Shown: positions 26,571 through 34,947 of the stretch, one piece after another | Layout: each line of letters starts with the position of its first letter | Numbering within the stretch: the stretch's first letter is position 1 | Origin: Streptomyces caniscabiei | GTDB taxonomy: Bacteria > Actinomycetota > Actinomycetes > Streptomycetales > Streptomycetaceae | Assembly: GCF_014930365.1 (NCBI RefSeq) | Contig: NZ_JABXWI010000007.1 | Span: 310,001-374,000 of the forward strand | Direction of reading: 5' to 3' | DNA length: 64,000 nt | The notes under the pieces: model-generated | The model's input: only the letters and a program-made list of their open reading frames with translations | What the model was told of the DNA's origin: nothing | Databases searched by the model: none | Position numbers and translations under genes: made by a program

Positions 26571-28352
26571 GTGTCGTACGACTACGACGTCATCGTCGTC
26601 GGATCCGGATTCGGCGGTTCGGTCACCGCCCTGCGCCTGACCGAGAAGGGCTACAAGGTAGGCGTCCTCGAAGCGGGCCGTCGGTTCACGCGCGAGTCGC
26701 TCCCCAAGAACTCCTGGGACCTCAAGAACTACCTCTGGGCCCCCGCCCTCGGCATGTACGGCATCCAGCGCATCCATCTCCTGGGCAACGTCATGGTGCT
26801 GGCCGGGGCCGGCGTGGGCGGCGGCTCCCTCAACTACGCCAACACCCTCTACGTACCGCCGAAGCCGTTCTTCGAGGACCCGCAGTGGAAGGACATCACC
26901 GACTGGCAGGAGGAGCTGAAGCCGTACTACGACCAGGCCCGCCGCATGCTCGGTGTACGGCTCAACCCGACGATGACCCCGTCCGACGTGCACCTCAAGG
27001 CCGCGGCCGAGCGGATGGGCGTCGCCGACAGCTTCCACCTCGCCCCGGTCGGCGTCTTCTTCGGTGACGGCGAGGACGCCGACGGCAAGGCGAAGGCGGC
27101 CCCCGGCGACCAGGTCGAGGACCCCTACTTCGGCGGCGCCGGCCCCGCCCGCAAGGCCTGCACCGAGTGCGGCGAGTGCATGACCGGCTGCCGCCACGGC
27201 GCGAAGAACACCCTGAACGAGAACTACCTCCACCTCGCCGAGAAGGCGGGCGCGGTGGTCCACCCGATGACGACGGTAGTGGCCGTGACGGAGGACTCGC
27301 AGGGCGGCTACGCCGTGACGACCCTCCCGACCGACAACCGCAGGAAGGGCGCGGGCCGGGTGTTCAGGGCCCACCGCGTCGTCCTCGCGGCCGGCACCTA
27401 CGGCACCCAGACCCTGCTGCACCGGATGAAGGCGGGCGGCCAACTCCCGCACCTCTCCGACCGCCTGGGCATGCTGACCCGCACCAACTCCGAAGCGCTG
27501 GTCGGCGCCCAGACCGACAACCGCCGCTACCGCAAGGCGCACGGCGCGTCCGAGGTCGACTTCACCCGGGGCGTGGCGATCACCTCCTCCATCCACCCCG
27601 ACGAGAACACGCACATCGAGCCCGTCCGCTACGGCAAGGGCTCCAACGCGATGGGCGGCCTGTCGATCCTCCAGGTCCCGTACGCCGGCGCCACCGCGTC
27701 GGGCGCCGGCCGTGTCCTCGGCTGGCTGGGGTACGCGGCCAAGCACCCCCTGCTGGTGGCCCGTTCGCTCTCGAACCGCCGCTGGTCGGAGCGGACCATC
27801 ATCGGCCTGGTGATGCAGTCCCTGGACAACTCCCTCTCGACGCATCTGAAGTCGAAGGGGCTGGGCAAGGGTCTGTTGACGGCACGTCAGGGCCACGGCG
27901 CGCCCAACCCCAAGCAGATCGAGGCCGCTTCGATGGCCGCCTCCACCATCGCCGCCGAGATCAACGGCTTCGCGGGCAGCAACGTGGGCGAGCTGATGGG
28001 CACCCCGCTCACCGCGCACTTCCTCGGCGGCTGCCCCATCGGCGCCGACGCCGAGGACGGCGTGATCGACCCGTACCACCGTCTCTACGGCCACCCCGGC
28101 ATCTCCGTCGTCGACGGCGCCGCCGTCTCCGCGAACCTCGGCGTCAACCCGTCCTTGACGATCACGGCACAGGCCGAGCGGGCGATGTCGTACTGGCCCA
28201 ACAAGGGGGAGGCGGACCGGCGCCCGGCTTCCGGCGAGGCCTACGAGCGCCTCGCCCCCGTGGAGCCCCTGCACCCGGTGGTCCCGCCGGACGCCTTCGG
28301 CGCGCTGCGGCTGCCGCTGATGCCGGTACCGACGGTGCCGCCGAAGAAGTAG
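26571..28352 (+). CDS. GMC oxidoreductase (ChoD-like) with ferredoxin-like Cys cluster
   Basis: 593 residues, GTG start behind GAGGAGAG. An N-terminal FAD-binding Rossmann motif VVGSGFGGSVTALRL is followed by GAGVGGGSLNYANTLY, and the C-terminal GMC substrate/FAD region ends in SVVDGAAVSANLGVNPSL. The protein closely resembles mycobacterial ChoD, named cholesterol oxidase though its physiological substrate is disputed. Residues about 198-214 hold CTECGECMTGCRHGAKN, a CxxCxxCxxxC arrangement unusual for GMC enzymes. It probably forms an operon with gabD2. guaA lies nearby, as does choD with gua genes in mycobacteria. Confidence 0.83.
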   Translation: MSYDYDVIVVGSGFGGSVTALRLTEKGYKVGVLEAGRRFTRESLPKNSWDLKNYLWAPALGMYGIQRIHLLGNVMVLAGAGVGGGSLNYANTLYVPPKPFFEDPQWKDITDWQEELKPYYDQARRMLGVRLNPTMTPSDVHLKAAAERMGVADSFHLAPVGVFFGDGEDADGKAKAAPGDQVEDPYFGGAGPARKACTECGECMTGCRHGAKNTLNENYLHLAEKAGAVVHPMTTVVAVTEDSQGGYAVTTLPTDNRRKGAGRVFRAHRVVLAAGTYGTQTLLHRMKAGGQLPHLSDRLGMLTRTNSEALVGAQTDNRRYRKAHGASEVDFTRGVAITSSIHPDENTHIEPVRYGKGSNAMGGLSILQVPYAGATASGAGRVLGWLGYAAKHPLLVARSLSNRRWSERTIIGLVMQSLDNSLSTHLKSKGLGKGLLTARQGHGAPNPKQIEAASMAASTIAAEINGFAGSNVGELMGTPLTAHFLGGCPIGADAEDGVIDPYHRLYGHPGISVVDGAAVSANLGVNPSLTITAQAERAMSYWPNKGEADRRPASGEAYERLAPVEPLHPVVPPDAFGALRLPLMPVPTVPPKK

Positions 28353-28377
28353 CCGTCCCGGCGGAAGAAGAGTTACG

Positions 28378-28417
28378 GAGAAGGACCCGCACCCCCCTCC
28401 GAGCGCGGGTTCTTCTC
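28378..28417 (+). terminator. intrinsic terminator after GMC oxidoreductase
   Basis: A 13-bp stem (gagaaggacccgc with gcgggttcttctc, one G-T wobble) encloses a C-rich loop, and a short T-containing tail follows. Confidence 0.8.
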
Positions 28418-28480
28418 TCGTGTGCCAGATGTGACTGGTGAGTGGTGCGAAGGGTTGCCCTGGCGATGACAGTTTTTTCG

Positions 28481-28496
28481 TGTGATGCGAGTCACA
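28481..28496. promoter_or_regulatory. consensus Crp-type operator
   Basis: tgtgatgcgagtcaca is TGTGA-N6-TCACA, and its core also fits the Streptomyces Crp consensus GTG-N6-GNCAC. It lies about 115 bp before the lipoprotein start. The larger half-site cagatgtgact (28426-28436) is repeated inverted at 28490-28500. Confidence 0.55.
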
Positions 28497-28612
28497 TCTG
28501 AAGAGGGCGGGAGCGGCACAACCGATGGGCGCCCCGCGCCGTCACATACATGTTCGATGGGGCCTGTGGGGCCCCTGTGAGGCATGAAACGAAAACCATG
28601 AAGGTGGGGGAC

Positions 28613-29353
28613 ATGAAGTCGACGATGTCGCGGGTGGCGGTGGCCGTCTCGGTCGTGGCCACGCTGGGATTCACCGCGGCGTGTGGTGGGGGCGGCGACG
28701 AGGACAAGGCGGAGACGAAGCCGTCGGTCGCGGGAAGCGCCTCGGCCGACGACGCGAAGAACGGGGACGACGGCGCCGGGAAGGCCCCGCTGACCGAGGC
28801 CCAGCTGAAGGAGGCGGCCCTCGCCAAGGGGGACGTGAAGGGCTACAAGATCTCGGACATGCCGGCGGACGACATGCCCGCCGAGACCGTTCCCGCGAAC
28901 CCGGCCGCCTGCCAGCCCCTCGCGAACATGTTCTTCTTCACCTCCGACCCGCAGGCGGAGGCCCGCACCGGCCGCCGGGTCACCTCGGTGGACCAGCTCT
29001 CCGCCAGCGTCATCGCCCTTGCCCTCGCCGCGCACGAGCAGAGCGACGCCGAGAAGGTCATGGCCGACCTCCGCGAGGCGACGGAGAGCTGCGACAAGTA
29101 TGAGCAGGTCGGCAACAAGTACTCCGGCATCGAGACCCTCCCCGCCCCCGAGCAGGGGGACGAGGCGGTCGCGTACAAGCTGAAGGGCGACATCGAGGGC
29201 ACGAAGATCCCGATGTCCTTCACGGTGGTGCGCAGCGGCTCGACGCTCATCGCGTTCTCCTCGATGAACATGCTCGACGCCGACAAGGCCGAGGTGCCCG
29301 CCGAAGTCCTGGACGCGCAGGTCAAGAAGCTGGAGAAGGTCGCCGCCGGCTGA
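28613..29353 (+). CDS. putative lipoprotein, function unknown
   Basis: 246 residues from ATG 28613, preceded by GGTGGGGG; in-frame ATGs at 28598 and 28550 are alternatives. The signal peptide ends in a lipobox-like FTAAC followed by GGGGDED, so lipid anchoring is likely although the -3 position is not Leu. A charged spacer leads to a domain of about 190 residues with no enzyme motif. The order of strands and a late conserved SGSTLIAFSSMNM stretch recall Streptomyces sensor-like lipoproteins. A Crp-type palindrome lies upstream. Confidence 0.75.
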   Translation: MKSTMSRVAVAVSVVATLGFTAACGGGGDEDKAETKPSVAGSASADDAKNGDDGAGKAPLTEAQLKEAALAKGDVKGYKISDMPADDMPAETVPANPAACQPLANMFFFTSDPQAEARTGRRVTSVDQLSASVIALALAAHEQSDAEKVMADLREATESCDKYEQVGNKYSGIETLPAPEQGDEAVAYKLKGDIEGTKIPMSFTVVRSGSTLIAFSSMNMLDADKAEVPAEVLDAQVKKLEKVAAG

Positions 29354-29764
29354 CACCGGTCACGGCCGACAGCAGTCACGGCCGACGCCGGTCGCGGGTG
29401 ACGCCGGTGACGGCTGACGAGGGGATCTGCTCCGTGTCGTGAAGGAGGGGAGGACGGGCTCCGTGTCCGTCACGCCCACCTCGGAGCAGTTCCGCCGGTC
29501 GGCCCCGGGCGTCCCCGGAGCCGGCCGTTCTCTTCGGTGACCGGGCTGCTGTCCCCTGCCGTCCGGTCACCACCCTGGAGCGAGGTCCCACGGCGCCCGG
29601 CACGATCCGGACGCCTCATCGCTCCAGCGGAGCCACGCGTGGTTCTTTCGGGCCCGTACCTGGCTGGCGCGGACACCGACACCAACGAAGCGTGTCGTAC
29701 GGCAGTCACGCGCCGTACGGGTGAGAGAGCAGGCGTACGTACGTGCGCCGCCGGTGCGCGCCGG
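29354..29764. other. intergenic region between lipoprotein and chorismate mutase
   Basis: About 410 bp between convergent genes. It contains degenerate gacgccggt/cacggccgac repeats just after the lipoprotein stop, and no ORF on either strand with recognisable protein character. Confidence 0.5.
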
Positions 29765-30052
29765 TCAGAGGCGGCCCCGGCACAGCTCCAGCAGGGTCAT
29801 GGCGAGCGCGGTGCCCGGCTTGCCGAGGGCGTCGCTGTAGTGGGCCAGGATCTCCATCTCCCGCGACAGGTTCACGCGCCTGCCGCCGGACTCGATCCGC
29901 GCCTCCTGGATCACGGCGGAGACCGCCACGCGTTCCTGGATCAGGCCGATGATCCGGTCGTCCAGGGCGTCGATCCGCTCGCGGGCACCGGTGATCACAC
30001 CGGCCGCCTCGGAGGTATGGGCGCCGGTCTTCTCGGTGGAGGTGATGGTCAT
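29765..30052 (-). CDS. chorismate mutase, AroQ (CM_2) type
   Basis: 95 residues, monofunctional. It converts chorismate to prephenate, the branch to Phe and Tyr. The all-helical AroQ fold shows in GARERIDALDDRIIGLIQERVAV, then SAVIQEARIESGGRRVNLSREME and a C-terminal helix. The Arg of helix 1, the Arg/Lys positions of RRVNLSRE and the Glu site are in the expected order. The start at 30052 has AGGAG 8 nt upstream; a longer in-frame extension is open but lacks a signal. The gene is divergent from guaA across an 810-bp region with a hairpin in its leader. Confidence 0.9.
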   Translation of the reverse strand: MTITSTEKTGAHTSEAAGVITGARERIDALDDRIIGLIQERVAVSAVIQEARIESGGRRVNLSREMEILAHYSDALGKPGTALAMTLLELCRGRL

Positions 30053-30103
30053 CTCTGGGCTCCTGGTCGGAAGTCGAGGAACTCCCCGGAGCGGCAAGAC
30101 CCG

Positions 30104-30146
30104 GAAAACGCCAGACGCCCCGGACCTTGTCGGCCCGGGGCGCCTG
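30104..30146 (-). promoter_or_regulatory. leader hairpin / possible attenuator of chorismate mutase
   Basis: On the minus strand, a 15-position stem with two mismatches (30112-30146, loop gacaa) is followed by ctggcgttttcc, a short T-run. It lies 60-95 nt before the chorismate mutase start, where a terminator would be premature, hence a candidate attenuator. No Phe/Tyr/Trp-rich leader peptide is evident. Confidence 0.45.
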
Positions 30147-30294
30147 GGGAAGTCGCTTGTCAGTTGCTCAAGCAGCACGACCATGGCAGCCGGTGGGCCC
30201 GGTGCCATAGCTAAAGAGGAAGGTCGAGTGCGCAAGCATGCGGCCAGTATGCCACGCCCCACCACCGTGCCCGCCCGCCCACGGCTTCTTCGAC

Positions 30295-30360
30295 GCCGCC
30301 GCCCCGCCCGCCTGCGGCCCCTTCCGCGCCGCCGCCCCGCCCGCCTGCGGCTCCTTCCGC
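30295..30360. repeat. 33-bp tandem repeat, two units plus partial third
   Basis: gccgccgccccgcccgcctg followed by cgg, c/t and ccttccgc repeats at 30295-30327 and 30328-30360 with one base change; a third copy starts at 30361. It lies upstream of guaA. Confidence 0.8.
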
Positions 30361-30366
30361 GCCGCC

Positions 30367-30689
30367 GCTCACCGTCGCCTCGTGCCCGCCGGCCGCGAGG
30401 CATTCGTGCCGCCCAACCTCGCCTCCAGCCTCCCGCCTCACCTCCAGCCTCTCCCCTCTCCCGGCTCGGCCTCCCGCCTTGCTGCCCCGGCTTTTCCGTG
30501 TCGTTCCGCCACGCCTTCTGGCGCCCGGTCTCGCCGCCAGCCTCCCTGCTGCGGCTCCTGCCTCCTGCCCCGCCTTTTCCGCGTCGTCCCGCCGCGCCTC
30601 CCCCCGACCCCGCCCCTGCCTTCCGCCCCGCCCCGGCCTTCGGCCTTGCCCCGGCCGCTCACCGTCGCCTCGCCCCGCCGGCCGCGAGG
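30367..30689. repeat. spaced direct repeat upstream of guaA
   Basis: A roughly 33-bp element starting ctcaccgtcgcctcg and ending gccggccgcgagg occurs at 30367-30400 and again at 30657-30689. The 470-bp region around it is pyrimidine-rich on the plus strand, open in several frames and without recognisable protein. Confidence 0.7.
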
Positions 30690-30862
30690 CTTGGGCGTCG
30701 CCCCTGCCATCGCGAGGCCGCACCCTGCCGTTCTCACGCCCTCTGGGACTCGCTCGCCTCGTAGGGGCCCGGGGCGGAGCCTTCGGTGGGCCCACGTCAT
30801 GTGCGGGAGCCCCGCTAGACTCGGACCACACAGACCCCCGCCCACCCGCCGGAAGGCACCCC

Positions 30863-32443
30863 GTGTCATCAGCGAACCCCGCTGCCGCCGCCCCCGACAC
30901 CGTCCTGGTCGTCGACTTCGGCGCCCAGTACGCCCAGCTCATCGCCCGACGGGTCCGCGAGGCCCGGGTCTACAGCGAGATCGTGCCGAGCACCATGCCG
31001 GTCGCGGAGATGCTCGCCAAGAACCCGGCGGCGATCATCCTCTCCGGCGGCCCCTCCTCGGTCTACGCCGAGGGCGCCCCCCGCCTCGACCGCGCACTCT
31101 TCGAGGCCGGCGTCCCCGTCTTCGGCATGTGCTACGGCTTCCAGCTGATGGCCACCACCCTCGGCGGCACCGTCGACAACACGGGCGCGCGCGAGTACGG
31201 CCGCACCCCCCTGCACGTCTCCAAGTCCGGCAGCACCCTCTTCGAGGGCACCCCCGACGAGCAGTCCGTCTGGATGTCCCACGGCGACGCCTGTTCCGCC
31301 GCCCCCGAGGGCTTCACCGTCACGGCCTCCACCGACGTCGTCCCGGTCGCCGCCTTCGAGAACGACGAGAAGAAGCTGTACGGCGTCCAGTACCACCCGG
31401 AGGTCATGCACTCCACGCACGGCCAGCAGGTCCTGGAGCACTTCCTCTACCGGGGCGCGGGCATCACCCCCAGCTGGACCACCGGCAACGTCATCGAGGA
31501 GCAGGTCGAGGCCATCCGCGAGCTGGTCGGCGACAAGCGCGCGATCTGCGGTCTCTCCGGCGGCGTGGACTCCGCGGTCGCCGCGGCCCTCGTCCAGAAG
31601 GCCATCGGCTCCCAGCTGACCTGCGTCTACGTCGACCACGGCCTCATGCGCAAGAACGAGACCGAGCAGGTCGAGAAGGACTTCGTCGCCGCGACCGGCG
31701 TACAGCTGAAGGTCGTCGACGCCGAGGAGCGCTTCCTGAAGGCGCTGGCCGGGGTCTCCGACCCCGAGCAGAAGCGGAAGATCATCGGCCGCGAGTTCAT
31801 CCGCGTCTTCGAGCAGGCCCAGGCGGAGATCATCGCCGACGAGGGCCCCGAGGTCGCCTTCCTGGTCCAGGGCACCCTCTACCCGGACGTCGTCGAGTCC
31901 GGCGGCGGCACCGGCACGGCCAACATCAAGTCCCACCACAACGTGGGCGGCCTGCCGGAAGACCTCGAATTCAAGCTGATCGAGCCGCTGCGCAAGCTGT
32001 TCAAGGACGAGGTCCGGATGGTCGGCCAGGAGCTGGGCCTCCCGGAGGAGATCGTCCAGCGCCAGCCGTTCCCCGGCCCCGGCCTCGGTATCCGTATCGT
32101 CGGCGAGGTCACCAAGGACCGCCTCGACCTGCTCCGCGAGGCCGACGCCATCGCCCGCGAGGAGCTGACGGCTGCCGGTCTCGACCGGGACATCTGGCAG
32201 TGCCCGGTGGTGCTGCTGGCGGACGTCCGGTCCGTCGGCGTCCAGGGCGACGGCCGCACCTACGGCCACCCGATCGTCCTGCGCCCGGTCTCCTCCGAGG
32301 ACGCCATGACCGCCGACTGGTCCCGGCTGCCGTACGACGTCCTCGCGAAGATCTCCACCCGCATCACCAACGAGGTCGCCGACGTCAACCGCGTCGTCCT
32401 CGACGTGACGAGCAAGCCCCCGGGCACCATCGAGTGGGAGTAG
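30863..32443 (+). CDS. guaA: GMP synthase (glutamine-hydrolysing)
   Basis: 526 residues, the normal GuaA length. It converts XMP, glutamine and ATP to GMP, the last step of de novo guanine nucleotide synthesis. The class I amidotransferase half has nucleophile GMCYGFQ and triad GVQYHPEV. The ATP-pyrophosphatase half has the P-loop GLSGGVDSAV, and the dimerisation region ends KPPGTIEWE. GTG 30863 has GGAAGG about 7 nt upstream and gives the family-typical N-terminus; the frame stays open 380 bp further upstream through repeats but this is not coding-like. A TAGACT -10-like box lies at 30816-30821. Confidence 0.97.
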   Translation: MSSANPAAAAPDTVLVVDFGAQYAQLIARRVREARVYSEIVPSTMPVAEMLAKNPAAIILSGGPSSVYAEGAPRLDRALFEAGVPVFGMCYGFQLMATTLGGTVDNTGAREYGRTPLHVSKSGSTLFEGTPDEQSVWMSHGDACSAAPEGFTVTASTDVVPVAAFENDEKKLYGVQYHPEVMHSTHGQQVLEHFLYRGAGITPSWTTGNVIEEQVEAIRELVGDKRAICGLSGGVDSAVAAALVQKAIGSQLTCVYVDHGLMRKNETEQVEKDFVAATGVQLKVVDAEERFLKALAGVSDPEQKRKIIGREFIRVFEQAQAEIIADEGPEVAFLVQGTLYPDVVESGGGTGTANIKSHHNVGGLPEDLEFKLIEPLRKLFKDEVRMVGQELGLPEEIVQRQPFPGPGLGIRIVGEVTKDRLDLLREADAIAREELTAAGLDRDIWQCPVVLLADVRSVGVQGDGRTYGHPIVLRPVSSEDAMTADWSRLPYDVLAKISTRITNEVADVNRVVLDVTSKPPGTIEWE

Positions 32444-32467
32444 CCCCGTGGGGATCCCCGGTGATCC

Positions 32468-32950
32468 TCAGGTCCGCTTGAGGGTCCGCACCGGCCCTCC
32501 GGGCTTCCAGACCTGGACGACCAGGTACTTCTCGTCCTCGACGTAGGTCCGCACGACCTCCGTCAGCTCGGTGCGGAAGAGGTGGAACGGCTCCGGCGGT
32601 TCCACCTCTTCGCCGTACGCGGCCTTCACGGCGGGATCGTCGACCTCGACCGCCCGGCCGCTCACCCGGACGTCCCCGCCTCCCATCTCCGTGCCCGGCC
32701 CGGGGTTGGCCTGCAACGCGAAGCGGGAATCGCGGCGCAGATCGAGCGCCTTGAGCGAGTCGGGCATCATGCCCAGCCACAACTCCCCCTGTGTGAACCG
32801 GACCTCCAGCCCGGTCGTACGCGGCGAGCCGTCCTTGCGGAGGGTGGCGAGGACGTGGTGGGTGAAGGCGCCGAACCGCGCCTCGACCGTCTGTGCGAGT
32901 TCGGGTTCGGCGGCGACGAAGGCGCCCCAGTTCGAAAGATTCTCCGGCAT
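32468..32950 (-). CDS. pyridoxamine 5'-phosphate oxidase-fold protein
   Basis: 160 residues from ATG 32950. A split-barrel flavin-binding fold is suggested by FGAFTHHVLATLRKDGSPRTTGLEVRF, then GELWLGMMPDSLKALDLRRDSRFAL and VRVSGRAVEVDDP. This is the actinobacterial PNPOx-like class that may bind FMN or F420; substrate unknown. It is convergent with guaA with only 24 bp between stops. A longer in-frame start at 33166 would overlap the divergent gene and is not favoured. Confidence 0.8.
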   Translation of the reverse strand: MPENLSNWGAFVAAEPELAQTVEARFGAFTHHVLATLRKDGSPRTTGLEVRFTQGELWLGMMPDSLKALDLRRDSRFALQANPGPGTEMGGGDVRVSGRAVEVDDPAVKAAYGEEVEPPEPFHLFRTELTEVVRTYVEDEKYLVVQVWKPGGPVRTLKRT

Positions 32951-33160
32951 ACGTCGAGTCTCGCGCGGATACCCGACAACCACTGTCCGGTTACCCGGAG
33001 CAACGACAAGGAACAGCTCGACCCCGAGCAGAGTGTGCACGGCTGGCATGCTTCTGTGACTTGCGTAACGGTTGCGCACTCTCTTCACGGAACGGGCCTG
33101 TTCCGTATGGGGGACCGACGGTAACTTCCGATTCGTAAAGGAAGTCACTCTGGAGGACAC

Positions 33161-33955
33161 ATGCACGGGCCCACACCGCCCCTGCCCCTACCCACCGACC
33201 AGCTCCGGTTCGCCATGCCGCCGATGCACGAGACGGTGGAGGACGAACGACGGCACCGCAAGGAACGGCTGGCCGGGGCCCTGCGGATCTTCGGGCGCAT
33301 GGGGTTCGAGGAGGGGGTCTCGGGACACATCACCGCGCGCGACCCGGAGTTCAGCGACTGCTTCTGGGTCAATCCGTTCGGGATGCCCTTCAAGCACGTC
33401 ACGGTGAGTGACCTGGTCCTCGCCAACCAGGACGGCCAGGTGATCGAGGGCCGCTACCACGTGAACCAGGCCGCGTTCACCGTCCACGCCCAGGTGCACG
33501 CCGCACGCCCCGACGTCGTCGCCGTCGCCCACTGTCACTCCGTGCACGGCCGCGCCCTGTCCGCCCTCGGCGAGCTGCTCGACCCGATCAGCCAGGAGTC
33601 CTGCGCCTTCTACGAGGACCAGGCGCTCTACGACCACTACACGGGTGTCGCCGTGGACGCGGACGAGGGCCGCCGTATCGCCGACGTCCTCGGCAGCCGC
33701 AAGGCCCTGGTCCTGCGCAACCACGGGCTGCTGACGGTCGGGGACTCGGTCGACGCGGCGGCCTGGTGGTTCCTGTCCATGGAACGCTCGGCCCAGGTCC
33801 AGCTCACCGCGAAGGCGGCGGGCCGCCCCCTGCTCATCGAACATCGGCTCGCCGCCGCCACCCGGGAACAGGCCGGCGGCGACCTGGTGGCCTGGATCAA
33901 CTACCAGCCCCTGTGGCAGGACATCAGCCGCAGCGAGCCGGACCTCCTGAGTTGA
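33161..33955 (+). CDS. class II aldolase/adducin family protein
   Basis: 264 residues, ATG behind GGAGGAC. The fold shows in GFEEGVSGHITARDPE, the zinc-ligand motif AHCHSVHGRA and RNHGLLTVGDS, the third metal His. The catalytic acid region is less clear. Family members cleave or epimerise sugar phosphates, but this branch, with an extended N-terminus and HVTVSDLVL, is widespread in actinobacteria without assigned substrate. It is divergent from the PNPOx gene across 210 bp. Confidence 0.85.
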   Translation: MHGPTPPLPLPTDQLRFAMPPMHETVEDERRHRKERLAGALRIFGRMGFEEGVSGHITARDPEFSDCFWVNPFGMPFKHVTVSDLVLANQDGQVIEGRYHVNQAAFTVHAQVHAARPDVVAVAHCHSVHGRALSALGELLDPISQESCAFYEDQALYDHYTGVAVDADEGRRIADVLGSRKALVLRNHGLLTVGDSVDAAAWWFLSMERSAQVQLTAKAAGRPLLIEHRLAAATREQAGGDLVAWINYQPLWQDISRSEPDLLS

Positions 33956-34012
33956 CCGGACCTGCCGAGACCGGACCTGCTGGGCTGACCGGGCCTGCTG
34001 AGCCGAGGAGGG
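33956..34012. repeat. degenerate ~18-bp repeat after the aldolase gene
   Basis: Imperfect copies of gaccggacctgctgag run from the last codons of the aldolase gene into the intergenic space (agccggacctcctgag, gaccggacctgccgag, gaccggacctgctggg, gaccgggcctgctgag). Confidence 0.6.
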
Positions 34013-34053
34013 CATGGCCGGACGGGCCCGGGGGCCTGCCGTTCCGCGCGCCG

Positions 34054-34947
34054 TCAGAAGTCGCGCAGCACCGCCGCCTTCGTGGCGGCGAACTCCTCGT
34101 CCGTGAGAACGCCGTCGCGGTGCAGCTCACCGAGTTCACGGAGCCGACGGAGGAGGGTGTCATGGTGGTCGGAGGCCGGAGGCTCCGCCGTGACGCCCAC
34201 GGCCTCCGGCCCCGACCGGTCCGCGTGGCCGTTCACCCGTGTCGACGGATGCGGGAGCCGCGCCGTGACCGCCGTCGCCACGAGAGCCGTGAGCAGGTCG
34301 CGACGTGTACTGCCCCACAGGTCGAGGGCGAACGGGTCCCGCTCCGGCGGCAGCTTCGAGAACATGGTCTCGCGCGTCACGAACCGCAGGAAGCCGTCCT
34401 CATAACCGGAGTTCGGCAACCACTCGACCTGCACCAGCTCACCGACGTCGATGATCCGCGGGCCGGTCGCGCGCTTGACCCGGTCGGAGGTGTCGTTCCA
34501 GTCGATCCGCACCCGCGCCCCGTCGAACGACACCGTCCCGTCACTGGACCGCACCGACACCGGCACGGGCGGACCCGGCAGCAGATAGACCCTGGCAGGC
34601 TCCTTCGGCGTCTGGTCCAGCAGCATCGACTGCCGTATCTCCTCGGCCACGTACTCGGCGATCCCCGACCGGTCGACATCGACCGTCAGCCGATACGGGT
34701 CGGCCGCGTCCGGCAGCCGCCCACCCGTGGCCTGCAACAGCGGATCACTGCCTTCGCGCAGCCGCAACCGCAACCGCCCGCGCTTGCGTTCGGGTTCATA
34801 GACGACACCGGCCACCGCCTCCAGCGGCACCGCGATCTCCCCGTACGTCTGCCGGAACAGGGCCACGGAACGGTGCAGGCCCGGCGTGATCCGGACCGTG
34901 CTGCCGTCGAAGGCCCAGACGCCGTCACGCTGGATGATCTCGGCCAT
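34054..34947 (-). CDS. DUF4429 protein with C-terminal SHOCT domain
   Basis: 297 residues. Two DUF4429-type beta-rich units (about 1-90, starting WAFDGSTVRITPG, and about 130-225, starting VSFDGARVRIDW) are followed by a disordered spacer and a C-terminal SHOCT motif, LLRRLRELGELHRDGVLTDEEFAATKAAVLRDF-like (positions about 265-297). Both families are common in Streptomyces and of unknown function; SHOCT is thought to mediate oligomerisation or anchoring. No signal peptide or membrane segment. Confidence 0.82.
   Translation of the reverse strand: MAEIIQRDGVWAFDGSTVRITPGLHRSVALFRQTYGEIAVPLEAVAGVVYEPERKRGRLRLRLREGSDPLLQATGGRLPDAADPYRLTVDVDRSGIAEYVAEEIRQSMLLDQTPKEPARVYLLPGPPVPVSVRSSDGTVSFDGARVRIDWNDTSDRVKRATGPRIIDVGELVQVEWLPNSGYEDGFLRFVTRETMFSKLPPERDPFALDLWGSTRRDLLTALVATAVTARLPHPSTRVNGHADRSGPEAVGVTAEPPASDHHDTLLRRLRELGELHRDGVLTDEEFAATKAAVLRDF

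Noticed and set aside
24828..28274. 1148-residue minus-strand open frame
   Set aside because: Antisense to the intact gabD2-like and GMC genes; no recognisable domain.
29676..29700. PafBC-type box (cacccgaca-like) near 29676
   Set aside because: cgacaccgacacc gives TGTCGGTG on the minus strand, but no TAnnnT occurs 8 bp downstream.
30479..30862. N-terminal extension of guaA
   Set aside because: The frame is open but Pro/Arg-rich over repeats; GTG 30863 has a good ribosome site and gives the normal GuaA length.
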